A stretch of DNA of 64,000 nucleotides from Rhizophagus irregularis (taxonomy: Eukaryota; Glomeromycota; Glomeromycetes; Glomerales; Glomeraceae): NCBI RefSeq assembly GCF_026210795.1, contig NC_089432.1, positions 3,100,001 to 3,164,000 on the forward strand, read 5' to 3'. The first letter of the stretch is position 1. Each line of letters begins with the position of its first letter. A program made the translations under genes and the position numbers. This document shows positions 33,358 through 46,250 of the stretch, in pieces. The notes under the pieces were generated by a model. That model saw only the letters and a program-made list of their open reading frames with translations, had not been told where the DNA came from and ran no database searches.

Positions 33358-36300
33358 TATGGCAAGCCGAGCTGGACTAAACTATCAGGCATTGGGCGGG
33401 TGAAAAATCAAGCATGGATTGACAAAATGTTACACCGTGCCTGACATTTTACCTGTTCATGCTTGATATTCATCTGTACGTGCTTGATGGTTTTATCCGA
33501 CCATGCTTGACATTTTTATCCGTCCATGCTTTATGTTTTTATCCATCTGTGCTTGATATTTTTGTCCGTCTGTGCTTGATGTTTTTGTCCAACTGTGTTT
33601 GATTTAATCCAACTATACTCGATAATTTTATCTTTGTCAAAAATTAGTTTCTTTGTCAGCACAGGGTTGATATTTTGTCGGTCACATGTTTTTAAGTTTA
33701 GCGTAGTTTTAAAAAAATTTTTTTTTTTTTATTGGCTTTTTTTTATAAACAAATTTTGTAGAGAATTTTTATTTTTAATATAGGCAAAGGCTTTGTTTGA
33801 TAGATTTCTTTGGGAATTTTTTTAATAAGATTTTTTTTGGTAAAAAATTTCGTTAGAAAATTTTTTTAACAAGTAAGATTTTTTTTTGATGATAATTTCG
33901 TTAAAAACTTTTATTTGATAGAAATTTTATTGGAAAATTTTTTTTTAATAAGATTTTTTTTTTTGACATATACTTAATTTGTTGGAACAATTTTTATTAA
34001 CAGGAGAGATTTTTTTGAAATTTTTTTTTTTTAGTAGAAAATTATTTGAAGAATTTTTTTAATAGGAAAGATTTTTTTTTTGATAGATAATTTCTTTACT
34101 AGAAAATTTTTTAACAAGTGAGATTTTTTTTTGATAGAGAATTTCGTTAAGAATTTTTTTTTAATAGGAGGTTGATAAAGAATTCTTTTGGGAATTTTTT
34201 TAATAGATGAAAGTATTTTTTGACGGAGAATTTTATTAGAGAATTTTTTTTTTTTTGATAGAAATTTCATCATAGAATTTTTTTTTTAATAGGTAAGATT
34301 TTTTATTTTTGATAGATCATTTCGTTAGTGTAAATTTTTTTAATAGGGGAGATTTTTTTTTTGATATAGAAATTCTTTTGAGAATTTTTTTTAATAAGGT
34401 GGTAAGAATCTTTGAATTTTTCTTTAATCGGAGATATTTTTTTTGATTGAGAATTTCATTAGAGAATTGTTTGTTGAAAGATTTTTTATTTTTTTGATGG
34501 AGAATTTTGTTTAGAAACCTTAATAGAAAATTTTATTGAAAATAGTTTTTTTTTAATAAGGGTATCGAGAATTTTGGCTTGAAATTTTTTTTTTTTAATA
34601 AAGAATTTCATTAGGGATCTTTTTTTTTATAAAAAATTGATTGAAAATTTATTGGAAAATTTTTTATTAAATTTTACAATTTTAATAAATTTTTACTCCT
34701 CTTCATCTTCCTATCACTTCTTTTAATCTTCCATCGCTCCTTTTCGTCTCCTATCACTCTCATCGCTTCTTTTCGTCTCCCATCACTTCTTTTCGTCTCC
34801 CATCACTCCTTTTCGTCTCCCATCACTCCTCTTCGTCTTTCATCACTTCTTTTCATCTCCCATCACTCCTCTTAATCTTCCCATCACTTCTTTTCGTCTC
34901 CCATTACTCCTTTTTATCTTCCATCACTCCTCTTCGTCACCCATCACTCCTCTTTGTCTCCATCACTTCTTTTCGTCTCCCATCACTCCTTTTCGTCTCC
35001 CATCACTCCTCTTCGTCTTTCATCACTTCTTTTTGTCTCCCATCACTCCTTTTCATCTCTCATCATGTCCTATTTCTCCTTTTTGTTTTCTATCACTTCT
35101 CATTACTCTTTTTTACTCCCTTTCATCTTCTATTACTTTCCATTACTCCATTGTTATTTTATTTTTTTATTAGCATCTTTTTCCTTGATCATTGTAATTT
35201 ACTTATCTTTCTTATTTATTGTTATTGTTTCTTTTATTTGTACACTTCAATAAAAATAAATATGGTGATTTTTTTCTTTAAAATCGTAAATGTGACTTAA
35301 ATTTTAATATTTGTAAATAAAATTTCATTAAATAAGATTACTTTGAATAAATATGCAAAAAAAAATTTAAAAAAAATATCTTTTGCAATAATAACTGAAC
35401 AAAAATTAGATACATATTTGGAAAAAAAAAATCCAGGCGATGAATCGCCCAGGCGACGTTTTAGCAATCCCAATTTTTATTTACTATATATATTAAAAGT
35501 ATTTAAAATAGTAGATTTTCAAAAATTATTATTAATGATAAAAAGAAAACCACTTCAAACAAATTTCTGCTATATACTTTTTTTAAAGTTAACATTATTA
35601 ACTTTTTAATTTATGTCGGCTCATGTGGAGCTTTACTAGTATATAAAATTTGCTTAATTTACTATGCTATTTAGGATTCTATCATAGTTTTTTTTAATTT
35701 TATCTTAATCTTATTAATGTAATTTAATATTCTTTTTAATTTTATAAAAAAGATCTCTAATGAAATTCTCAATCAAAAAAAATATCCCTGATTAAGAAAA
35801 ATTTCTAGCAAAAATCTTCCATCAAAAAACACATTTTCCCTATTAAAAAAAAATTCAAAGATTCTTACCTATTAAAAAAAAAATTCTCAAAAGAATTTCT
35901 ATCAAAAAAAAAACTTCCCTCTTATTAAAAAAAAAATTCTTTTCCGAAATTTTATATCAAAAAAAAAAATCTCTCCTGTTAAAAAAATGCCTAACGAATT
36001 GATCTATCAAAAAAAAAATCTTATCTATTAAAAAAATATTTCTATGATGAAATTTCTATCAAAAAAAAAATTCTCTAATAAATTCTCCGTCAAAAAATAC
36101 TTTCACCTATTAAAAAAAATTCTCAAAAGAAATTCTTTATCAAGGAAAACTCCCTCCTATTAAAAAAATATTCTTAACGAATTCTCTATCAAAAAAAATC
36201 TCATTTGTTAAAAAAATTTCTGACAATTATTTTTATCAAAAAAAATCTTTCCTATCTAAAAAATTCTATGAATTCTCTATCGAAAAAAAAAATCCTGTTA

Positions 36301-36934
36301 AAAAAATTGGTCCAACAAATCAGGTATGTCCAAAAAAAAAATCTTATTAAAAAAAAATTCTCCAATGAAATTTAAATTTTTTTAATAAAATTATCCATCG
36401 AAAAAAAAACTCAGAAATGTCCCTATCAATAAAAAAAATTCTCTGACAAAATTTTTTATCAAAAAAAAAAGTCTTTTTATTAAAAAAAATTCCAAAAGAA
36501 TTTTATCAAAAAAAGCCTTTGCCTATAATAAAAATAAAAATCTCTATAAAAATCGTTTATTAAAAAAAAAGCCAATAAAATAAAAAAAAAAATACTTCGT
36601 GTAAAAACTATGCTAAACTTAAAAAACGTGATTGACAAAATATCACCCCTGTGCTGTCAAAGAAACTAATTTTTGACAAGATGAAATTAAAATCAAATAC
36701 AGTTGGACAAAAACATCAAGTACAGATAGATAAAACCTCAGGCACGGACAGATAAAAATACCAAGCACGAACAGATAAAAATATCAAGCACGTACAGATA
36801 AATATCAAGCACGGGACAGATGAAAATCAAGCATAAACAGGTAAAATGTCAGACACGGGGTGACATTTTGTCAAGCCATGCTTGATATTTTATTGCACAA
36901 TGTCTGATAATTATGTCCAACTCGGCTTGCCATA
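33358..36934. mobile_element. 3,577-bp foldback element nested in the MITE
   Basis: The left end TATGGCAAGCCGAGCTGGA and the reverse complement of the right end (TATGGCAAGCCGAGTTGGA) differ at one base. GGTTAA lies on both sides (33352-33357 and 36935-36940), a likely 6-bp target duplication. The two arms (about 33358-34680 and 35640-36934) are complementary in the same order. First come 23-bp TGCTTGATATTTTTATCCGTC-type tandem units, then about 900 bases of T-rich (or A-rich) ~50-bp units with GATAGAGAATTTCGTTA-like cores. The centre holds a CT-rich minisatellite and about 400 AT-rich bases. No transposase is recognised. Confidence 0.8.
34690..35080. repeat. pyrimidine-rich minisatellite, ~21-bp unit
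   Basis: Tandem copies of CATCACTCCTCTTCGTCTCC with variants (TTTTCGTC, TCTTCATC). It occupies the loop of the foldback element. ORFs across it are repeat artefacts. Confidence 0.85.
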
Positions 36935-37051
36935 GGTTAAACCAGTCGGTTAAACGGTCGGTCAGAAGTTTTTGACTGACCAATATCGGTCACGGTCATA
37001 ACCGGTCATGACCGGTTAATAACCGTGACCGTTGCCATCCCTAGTTACACA

Positions 37052-39199
37052 AGTAAATTATTGTCTAAATGAATGATAAATTAATTATTTTATTTATTTT
37101 TTATATCAGAGGATTTACGTAACACATGTCTTTTATAGAAATGGGATAACTCAGTTCTCTAATTAATTTACTAACATGTGATTAAATATAATAATTATCG
37201 CAATAAGGATGAAACATGCAAAACTTTACATATACTAATTAAAATAAGTAATAAGAAATTAATTATGTATATACTATATGAACATGTTTTATCAAAACAA
37301 AAATTTGTTTAATCTCTTTCTAAATACCTCTGTTTCAGAAATTACTAAATTCCCATTAGTTGAATAAACTTAGCCTTTAAAGTTCGGTCATAAACAGAGG
37401 TGAAATAATATCACCTTGATCTATTCCAATTTTCATTGGTTAAGTTTCAAAGAATAAAATTTAAATATCTTTCTACTTCTTGCCAAACAATACTTATAAT
37501 AGTTTGGAACAAACTATATTACCAAATAAAATTCAAAACAAATTCAAAGTTAATAATATATATATATAATATAACTATAAATAGACAAAAGTTTTAGAGA
37601 TTTATTAATTCCTAACACTAATATATAAATATAAAAATAAATGTTTTGAAAGCATTAAATGTTGTTCAAAGTTGAATAATAACAATTATATGTAATATGT
37701 TATGCAATTATATATACTAATATTATTTATATTACTTAACAAATAGTTAGTATTCATATCATGAAGAAATTTCATTAACATGCCTTATAAAAAATGGGCA
37801 AAAAGCAAATACTTTTATCAAAAGCCAAACTTTATTTAGGATTTTATAAATTTCTAATGAGAAAATGGACCAAGTTTCGTTTTTATTTATCAAAACCACA
37901 TCATAATATTTAATTTTAAAAAATATTCTTAAATAAATGAAAGAAAAAAAATTAGCAAAAAGTGTGATTATAAACCATGTTTTATCATTTTATATCATGC
38001 AAGGTTTGTCTGTCACATCAAGATAATTTTCGCGTAAGTAGCTTTTATTCATATGACCGATATAAGTAATCATAAACTCATGAGTTGAGTGAGCCAGGCG
38101 TTTCTCATTTTACTAATTTATACCCCAGTTTCCTATTGGTATTCCTGATTCGCCTTAATAAGGCATCATTTCTTTGATGTGCCAATATTGATGTAACCCC
38201 TTATTTATATCTGATTGAAAATTATTTTATGTTACTTATCTTTGTCTGTAAATCTTTTGCATAATTTCATAAAAATAATTAATCTAATGCTCATAATATT
38301 ATAAAAACTACACTTAGAGATTTATTAGACTAAACCTGCCAATCAAACATTTAGATTTTAGATTAAAAAGATATAATTATTTCAGCTTAAATTGTTTCTA
38401 TTAGAACTATTCGTATGGCAAGATTAAAGAAATTATAAAAATTAAATACATTCGTGTTAAAAATTCACATTTATTAATTATGGTTGTGGTTAATAATTTA
38501 TAAATAAATTGTTGGACTTGCAGTTATTCATTGTGACAATAATTGATGGAATAGTCAATTTACAAGATTGAGAACTAGGCAATATTATTTCCAACACAGA
38601 TAAATAGTTATTAAACTCTGGTGTTGCCTACTTCCTGTTAAAATAAATTATTGCAAAAATAACAGAATTTCTTAAAGGCGAAATAAATAACATTAAACAA
38701 TATGAAGTAATTAATTAGTTTCGGCAATATCTAAAATCATCAACTCATAAATCACAGATAAGAATTATGTGTTAAATGGGGACTTGCACCAAATCAAACT
38801 TTTATTTCATGTTTTTATTGATCTATTATTTTTAGGGAGCAGAAAGACATCACTAATGTATCTGCTTTTTCTCTTATTCTGGGTGGAATAAAAAATAAAA
38901 ATTTCAAGAATTAAGTAAAACAGGACAAAACTCAACAAATTTGATAAAAACTATAAAACTTTTTTTAATATTCCTTTTAACAATTGTAATGGATTTTTTA
39001 TCTTATAGATTTTTATTTATATTTTTGCCAAGATTTTAATTTTGGCTAAATTATAATTTTATATAATGCCGGCCTAAATTAAATGTCACGTGATCGAATA
39101 AATTTTAATTTATGATTGGCTCTTACGGTTAGAATTTTTTATTTTATAAATCGATTCCTTTTTACATATAAAACTTTACTTTTTTACCTAGTCAAAATC
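37052..39199. other. AT-rich intergenic region, no gene seen
   Basis: Over 2 kb without an ORF of interest, recognisable element ends or RNA genes. Confidence 0.45.
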
Positions 39200-39752
39200 T
39201 AATCATAAGTCAAAAGTTATTCAAGATTTTCTAAATTTCTAGTATAGAGGTTCTACACTGTATATAAAATGTGTATGCATACAGCTTAAAATGTAAGTAT
39301 TTTTTATAATCATCAAGTTCAGCGTCGTCGAGACTACATAAACAAAAGAGGACAGAAAGGTTTGAGGAACGATCAGGTATTGGTAGTTAATTTAGAAAAT
39401 AACAAAAACATAATAGAAAAATATTTGATAAAATAAATAATAAAAATTTTTTTTTAGGATAGCGTATATAGTTTTTTTAGATTAGATATAGTTTAGTTAC
39501 ATAGTGTTTAGATTTTATATGTTTGGACGAAAGAAATTTTATAATGCGAATAGCGCTCTGGTTACGTTAGTCTTTGCTTTGCTTGAAGTGGCAAAGTTGT
39601 AATATGGAGAGAGCTAATGTAAAAATGTGGTTTTTTATGTTAGTTTTCAATGTATTTCTCTTTTATGTTTAATGTGCAAAATTTCTGTCGTACTTTTTAC
39701 TAATAAAGCAAAGGAAATTCGTTTATTATAAAAAAAAAAAAAAAAAAAAAAA
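39200..39752 (+). other. possible transcript-like segment ending in a poly(A) tract
   Basis: A less AT-rich stretch ends with AATAAAGC at about 39702 and then 23 A residues (39730-39752), as if a polyadenylated RNA end were present in the DNA. A GTATTG..TTTTTTTTAG interval (about 39376-39459) could be an intron. There is no ORF. It could be a non-coding transcript next to a chance A-run, or the 3' end of a retroposed sequence. Confidence 0.25.
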
Positions 39753-39921
39753 TTTTTATAATCCATTAAAATCTCATTGGTTTGACGCATCATTCGCATG
39801 GTCTGACATCATATTGTTGCTAATTAATGAATAGTATAACGTAGGACAGACATGATTGTTACTTCACACAAATTCATTGTTTGTAATGCCACATGTACAG
39901 TAACACTAATATATGCACTAA

Positions 39922-39929
39922 TATAAAAT
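39922..39929 (+). promoter_or_regulatory. candidate TATA box of the second kinase gene
   Basis: TATAAAAT lies 96 bases before the ATG at 40025, in the position equivalent to TATAAATA in the paralogues. Confidence 0.3.
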
Positions 39930-40024
39930 AGATAGTACAAATTTCTATTTTCATTTCTTTTTTTTTCTTAAACTTCGTAATTCAAAAATTAACTTCTACA
40001 GCAAGAACTTTTTTAATATTTACA

Positions 40025-42177
40025 ATGTCTAATAATAACACTGAACTTAAAGTTATTGGTAACTCAAATGAGTGGATTAATTTGATTGAAGAATCTCTTG
40101 TGAAAAAGCAAATTAAATATTATGATTACAAATATTTTGATAATATTCAAGAAATTGGTTTTGGAAGTTTTGGGAAAGTTTATCGTGCAAACTGGAAAAA
40201 TTCCCATGGTTACTTAGCATTGAAATCTTTTACTAATTTTAACATCACTGCTGAAGAAATTGTTAATGAAGTAATTATTTAAAATATATATTTTATCATT
40301 ATGATAGCATTATTTCATAATTTATAATTTTATTTATTATTTTAGATTAAACTTCAGCGTGAAGTGGACTTACATGAAAATATAATTCGCTTTAATGGTA
40401 TTACAACTGGTACAATATTATTAATTTTTTAAAAACATTGTTTAATAAAAATGAACAAAATCTAAAGTAATTTTTCTTTCAAAAGAAATCCAAAATGATA
40501 ATTCAAAAAAATATTCGCTAGTGATGGAATATGCCGATAGTGGTACCCTTCGAAATTATTTGAATGATCACTTTGAAAATTTAACTTGGAATGATAAGTT
40601 AAATTTGGCACTTCAGTTAGCTAATGCTTTATCATTATTACACAATAAAGAAATCATGCACCATGATTTGGTAAGTTATTTACTTATTTAATTTATATGG
40701 TAAGATCATATACTATAATTAATTATTTATTTGCTATATTTGATAATAGAATTCAAATAATATTTTAGTTCATAAGAATACCATTAAATTAGCAGATTTT
40801 GGATTGTCAAAAAGGATTAAAGAATCATTTAATTTTCAATCAAATTTATTTGAAATGGTCCCCTACGTTGACCCACAAATTTTTAATATAATAGATGACA
40901 ATAACACCCAAATTCAAGTATATTCATTAAATAAAAAGAGTGACATTTACAGTATTGGCGTACTCTTGTGGGAAATATCTAGTGGTCGGCCACCTTTTTA
41001 TAATGAACCACATAATGTTGATTTAGCCATGGAAATTCTACGAAGTTTTAGAGAGAAGCCCATTCCTAATACACCTGAAAACTACATAAAAATTTATACT
41101 GGTAAATGCTACTAAATTTTATTATAGTTAGTAATGGTCTAATTAATAAAAGTTTATTTTTTTTATTTAGAATGCTGGAATAATGAACCAGATAATCGTC
41201 CAACTATTAATCAAATTATTATTAAATTAAGTGCAATTATTTTGGATTTACAACAAAACAATTTTAATGCAGGTATTCAATTATCAAATAAACAGCTGCT
41301 TAAATCAAGTATTGAAATTCCTGAAAAATTTATCAATGATTTATTACACGAAAAAATATCCAAAATTATTCAAAATTATATTAAGATAAATATAAAAGAA
41401 ATAGAGCCTTCAATTTCATCAAATCTAATTATAAATAATTTTAGCATGGTTATTAATGAAATAACTATACTTCTTGAAAGTATAGAAACAAATAGAAGAA
41501 AATATGAAATTATTAATTATCTTAAAAATCATAATATAACTTCCCAAGAATTTTTTTATTGGCTATTAAATAATCAGGATGATTCAGATTCAGTTTTTTT
41601 ACTTGGAGTATTCAATCATTTTGGAATTGAAATTAATGTAGACAAGCAAAAGGCGTTTGAATTATATCAAAATGCAGCAAATTTAGGAAATGTTTATGGA
41701 ATGATTGGTTTAGGATACTGTTATGACGAGGGAATTGGAACTGATATTAATGAACCAAAGGCATTTGAATTATATCAAGAGGTTGCAAATTTAGGAAATT
41801 CACGTGGGATTTATAATTTGGGATCTTGCTATGAATGTGGAATTGGAACTAATGTTAATGAACAAAAGGCATTTGAACTATATCAAGAAGCTGCAAATTT
41901 AGGAAACATGCTTGCAATTAATAATTTAGGATCTTGTTATTTAAATGGATTTGGGACGAATGTTAGTAAGAAAAGAGCATTTGGATTATTTCAAGAGGCG
42001 GCAAAATTAGGAAACCATGTAGCTCAATATAATCTCGCCTGTATGTATAAAAATGGAGAAGGAACTAAAAAGGATATAAATCAAGCAATTTATTGGTATA
42101 AAATTTCTGCTAAACAAGGAGATCTAGATGCTCAAAATGAATTAAATAATTTAATAAATAATGATATTAAGTTGTAA
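40025..42177 (+). CDS. Tyrosine-kinase-like protein kinase with Sel1 repeats (second copy)
   Basis: Exons 40025-40270, 40346-40409, 40486-40670, 40750-41101 and 41171-42177 give 617 residues. The intron positions and phases match the gene at 171. The glycine loop reads G-F-G-S-F-G, a more typical form than the first copy's G-F-G-C-F-G. The ATP lysine (Y-L-A-L-K-S-F), the H-H-D-L-N-S-N-N catalytic loop and the D-F-G are present, so the non-RD His is shared. The segment after the kinase has an S-R-K-Y-E-I-I-N-Y-L-type linker, then five Sel1-like units (one fewer than the paralogues), the last reading A-I-Y-W-Y-K-I-S-A-K-Q-G-D. Expected to be a soluble signalling kinase that binds partners through the Sel1 solenoid. 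Partner and substrate are unknown. Confidence 0.88.
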
Positions 42178-43521
42178 TACATTTTGTATAATTTCTAGAT
42201 TTTATTAATTGTGTACTAGCAAAGTCATTGATTTGTTACAGATCTATAATGAAAATATTCAGTCTAATTCTTATGCTAAGTAAAAAATTCATGTGTAATG
42301 ATGTATGGGAATCTTTGCTAATGAAATAACTATTCTAATTTGTACTAACAAATCGGCACTTTTTTGAATACATAGTGACTTAATAATAAGAGAAAAGAAA
42401 GGTTAGACAACGTATACTCTTTATTTGGTTTTGATCTACATGAAAACTTTGCCCGCGAATTTAATATCTTAGAATTTGATTATTGGATTTAAGAATAATG
42501 AATCCTAAATCTAAGAATATAACGCCTACCCTCCCTTCCTGTGAATGGGAGACATTTATATATTTTTTGTAGATCATAAAAAAAAAAATTTTTATGTGGC
42601 TGAAATAACAAATAAAAATAATAAATAAATCATGCTTCTGAAAAAATTTCCAAAATTGGTTTTTGAAAAAAAAAACTGAATTCGGATTTTTTTATTAAAT
42701 ATTAAATGAAAAAATTTTTTTTATTAAGAAATTTCTTACATTAATTAAAATATTCTAAAAAAATCAAAAAATCTTCATGCAGCTTGCATTTTTTTTCTTT
42801 GATTAACTCATCGTAGTATAAAAACTTGATATGTTTTTTCCTATTTTGTATTATACTGCGCATTGTCCTACAATTCTTTTTAAAAGTAAATCATTTTATT
42901 TTTGCCATGAAAAATTCTTGAAAAAATTTTCAGTGAAAATTTATTTCTTATTCCTTAAAATAGCCAATCTGTTTAAATATTAGGATTTCTACTCCATTTG
43001 GATAAATAAAAAAAAAATATATATATATTTTTATATTGTATATCAAGAATCGAATTTTTTTTTGTATAAATAAAATTATATGATACTTTTTTTGGAAAAA
43101 ATCATCTTATCATTTCTACCTTAGGATTTAGGAATGATATGTAGTGCCTCGATTATTTAAGCCCATTGTAAATAAAAATGCCAAACAGTATTTTTTTTTT
43201 CTTTCTTTCATATAACTAACCTGCTTTTTACTTATAAGTTATATGAATTTGACCTATTTTAAGAATTATTTCTTTTTTTCTATTTTTTTTTTTTTTTTTT
43301 TAATAACATCTTTTTTGTATGATATTTTGTAATTTTATTTTTCATGGATAAATAACATGAAAAAAATTTTTCTTTTTCGTAAATGTAAATAAAATGTAAA
43401 ATATGTATTTGTATTGAAATGATAGTAATGGTGAAAAAAATTTTTTTATCTAAGAATTAAAAAGGGAATATAAAAAAGTACTGCCTATTTTTACCATTCA
43501 ATTATTCACTAACTTCCCACT
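42178..43521. other. AT-rich intergenic region
   Basis: Homopolymer-rich DNA with no recognisable gene (for example T-runs around 43285-43305). Confidence 0.45.
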
Positions 43522-43840
43522 ATGCTTGCTAAAATCTCAACTATTTCCTATGTACATGATTCTGACTCAAGATTACATGGTCAAAGAAATTCAAGAACTA
43601 ATGATAATGATGTGATCAAGGTCATTTATCTTAAGGTCAAGGCTTTTATTCCATCTGACTGATATATATCAAAAGAAAGTTTGTGGGATGTTCTAGGTGG
43701 TACTCTGTAAGTATCCAAATTTTTCAATATGTGAATGATTATCTCTTTCTTCGCTAATTTCATCTCTTAATAATGAAGATAGATGGGTGACAGGAACTTC
43801 CGCTTGTGCAGAATTTCCTAAGGTAAAGGAGGAAACCTGG
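43522..43840 (+). pseudogene. small coding relic, family uncertain
   Basis: The ATG at 43522 opens a coding-looking peptide (M-L-A-K-I-S-T-I-S-Y-V, R-T-N-D-N-D-V-I, Y-L-K-V-K-A-F-I-P-S-D) that meets a TGA. It resumes in frame with E-S-L-W-D-V-L-G-G-T, and after a GTAAGT..AG interval continues R-W-V-T-G-T-S-A-C-A-E-F-P. It resembles the start of a multicopy Rhizophagus protein by memory only. Confidence 0.35.
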
Positions 43841-46250
43841 TAGTATATTTCTTACATGCTTCATATAAGTAATTGATGATCATGATGTACAGTATTCAAG
43901 AAGCTTTTACAGGAATTTATTGAATTTTACTATGTCTTAAACATAATAAACAATAAGTAATCTATTGCTTACAACCTTTATTTTTATTATTTTCAATTTT
44001 TATTTTCAATTTGTTTCATAAAAACTTATTATTATTACATATTAAATATACTCTAATAAAATTTGATATACTCATTTTATTACATAAAATTCCTAATAAA
44101 TTAAAATAAATTGACTAATTTGTATACGTTTGCCTAACAATCTTCATGTTCCTACAACCAAATAATGCACTACCTCTAACATAAATTGTCAATCCACAAC
44201 TTTTTTTAATACTTTCATGTTTAATTTTCATAACAATCCCTCCTAGTATAATGTGCATGGTGTGGGTACTGGTGATAAACTGAAGTACTGGCTAGTTAAT
44301 AAAGAAATAACAGAAAAGTAACATAAAATAATTTCATTATATGTGCCACAATTTGAATTGGTCTCAAAAAGACATCTTTCTACATCCAAATAAATCACTT
44401 TATTACAGTACTTGCCCTATATATTGTAAAATTTCAAATAAAGCTTATTGATATTGTTTATAATTTATTTTTGATTGTTATATTTAGATAATTATTAATT
44501 TGTGCACACTAGCAGTACAATAATACTCTTATTTTATCATATTTATTTAGATGTTTTTGAAGAAAACTCACTAAATCAGGTTGGACTGGTTGACAGATTG
44601 AAACATACCAACTCTACTCATTTACAGTTATATATGTCAGCCTTTTTATTCTGGTTACAAAGTAGTTGTATTTTCCCACAGCTTTAGTATAAGCCTGCAA
44701 TAAAAATCCCCTTTTCCCCTTGTATGTTTGATCGTGTTCTCCCTCATCATCTCCACATATAGCGCATTTTTCTTGATTTGTAATTAATGCTTCAAATTTT
44801 TGACATTTACACTTAAAGCATTTTCTTGGGATAGCATCTACATTTATCGGTCTATTAGTTTATGTATATAGATAAGAAACATTACATTTAAAGAAGAGTC
44901 CTCCACGTACCTTGGCCATTTTTACACAAATAATTTTAAATCAATAACCATTTTGCTGGATGTTGACTCCAAATTTGTTGCTGAATTTACAGTTCACTAG
45001 TATTAATGTCAATTCTTTGTGTTTAATTAAAATTAAACTATATGTTTTATTGATATGTAAGCAGAAGGTTAAATTTATTGTAAATAAAGTGTATATATTT
45101 AAGTTAATCAATGCAAACCAATTACAGTTAAAATGAATCAATGAAATAAATGTAAATCACTAAAATTTAACATTGATCCAATTAGATGTGAATAAGGTAT
45201 AGCTATACAATCAGACACAAATAAAGAATAATAAACAAGAAAAAATGTAACAAAAATAAAATAAAAAGGAAGATGAAATAACTGGGTATGAAAGTGTCAG
45301 TAAATTTTTTAATATAAAAATATTAGGTTATATCTTTTTTTTTCAATCTTTACAAAACTTTGTATTTATATTAACTTTCTAATATAAAAGTTATTAAATA
45401 TGAATGCTATATTTCCTTTATGCTATATATTAACTATATTTACTATGTTTATTATATTTAATATGACATGCAATATAATAAATATATTCAATATATTTAA
45501 CATTTCTAACATAAATCATCATACAATGTTGATCATTGATGCTATGCAATGAAATCTAGGCATAACACTGGCAGTAGTATAGTGAATAATGGTAATATCA
45601 TAGTCAATTGTAAATAGTCTGACATCATTAAACTATTGATATTTGATATCTTGGTTTTGTCTAATTTTCAGGTATTCAAAGGACTTTCAGAAATGAATTC
45701 CTATTCTAGCAAAAGCAGTCTTAGCATTTCAGTATACCAAATAATCTCAAAATTAACAAATCTGTTTTTTGAGGTTATACTGTATATCACACACTCTTTT
45801 TCATTTTGTTAAATAATGTATAAGATTATATAAATCTTTGTGTACTTTTTCAAACATTTTTATCCAGTTTCCATTTTTTCATCTCCTGTTTTGTAAAATT
45901 GTCTTTATGATATGATTTGATTCATTTTACAAGCAGTTTACAGTATTCCAAAGCAGTTCACTTCTGCCTACGCCCTCAGGAAAAATCAATAATTGAATGT
46001 GAGGTAGTAATAATTAACCTACAAAGGATACTAACCGATACTTGACAATAAGTTACCCAGCAGAAAAGCTCATACCTTGAAGTTGTCTTCAATATATTAG
46101 TTTGATTAAATTTGCATTGTATCCACCCATTATAGTAGTAAGCTTTTATACAATTAAAATTTTGACAGTATCTTGAAAGTTCATTCTCTTTTCAAGATAT
46201 TCAACTTTAGTTTTTTGATACTTTAAATAACTAAGTAAACTTGGTCAGTT
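43841..46250. other. AT-rich intergenic region, nothing recognised
   Basis: Short ORFs on both strands lack motifs. No element termini were found. Confidence 0.4.

Larger units (their letters stand above)
33050..37043. mobile_element. second copy of the TAGGGATGGCAACGG MITE, interrupted
   Basis: The termini TAGGGATGGCAACGGTC and GACCGTTGCCATCCCTA are like those at 15662-16294. Flanks are GTTACGCA (33042-33049) and GTTACACA (37044-37051), an 8-bp duplication with one mismatch. The MITE sequence proper is only 33050-33357 and 36941-37043, about 410 bases. Everything between is a later insertion. Confidence 0.85.

Noticed and set aside
34954-35253. ORF of 99 codons rich in Ser/Pro/Phe
   Set aside because: Read-through of the CT minisatellite inside the foldback element.
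22160-39065. Recurring phrases such as TTTTGGCTAAATTATAATTTT and GGCCAAAATTATAATTTT at about 22.2, 26.4 and 39.0 kb
   Set aside because: The similarity is short and AT-rich, and no common boundaries could be found, so a dispersed element cannot be claimed.
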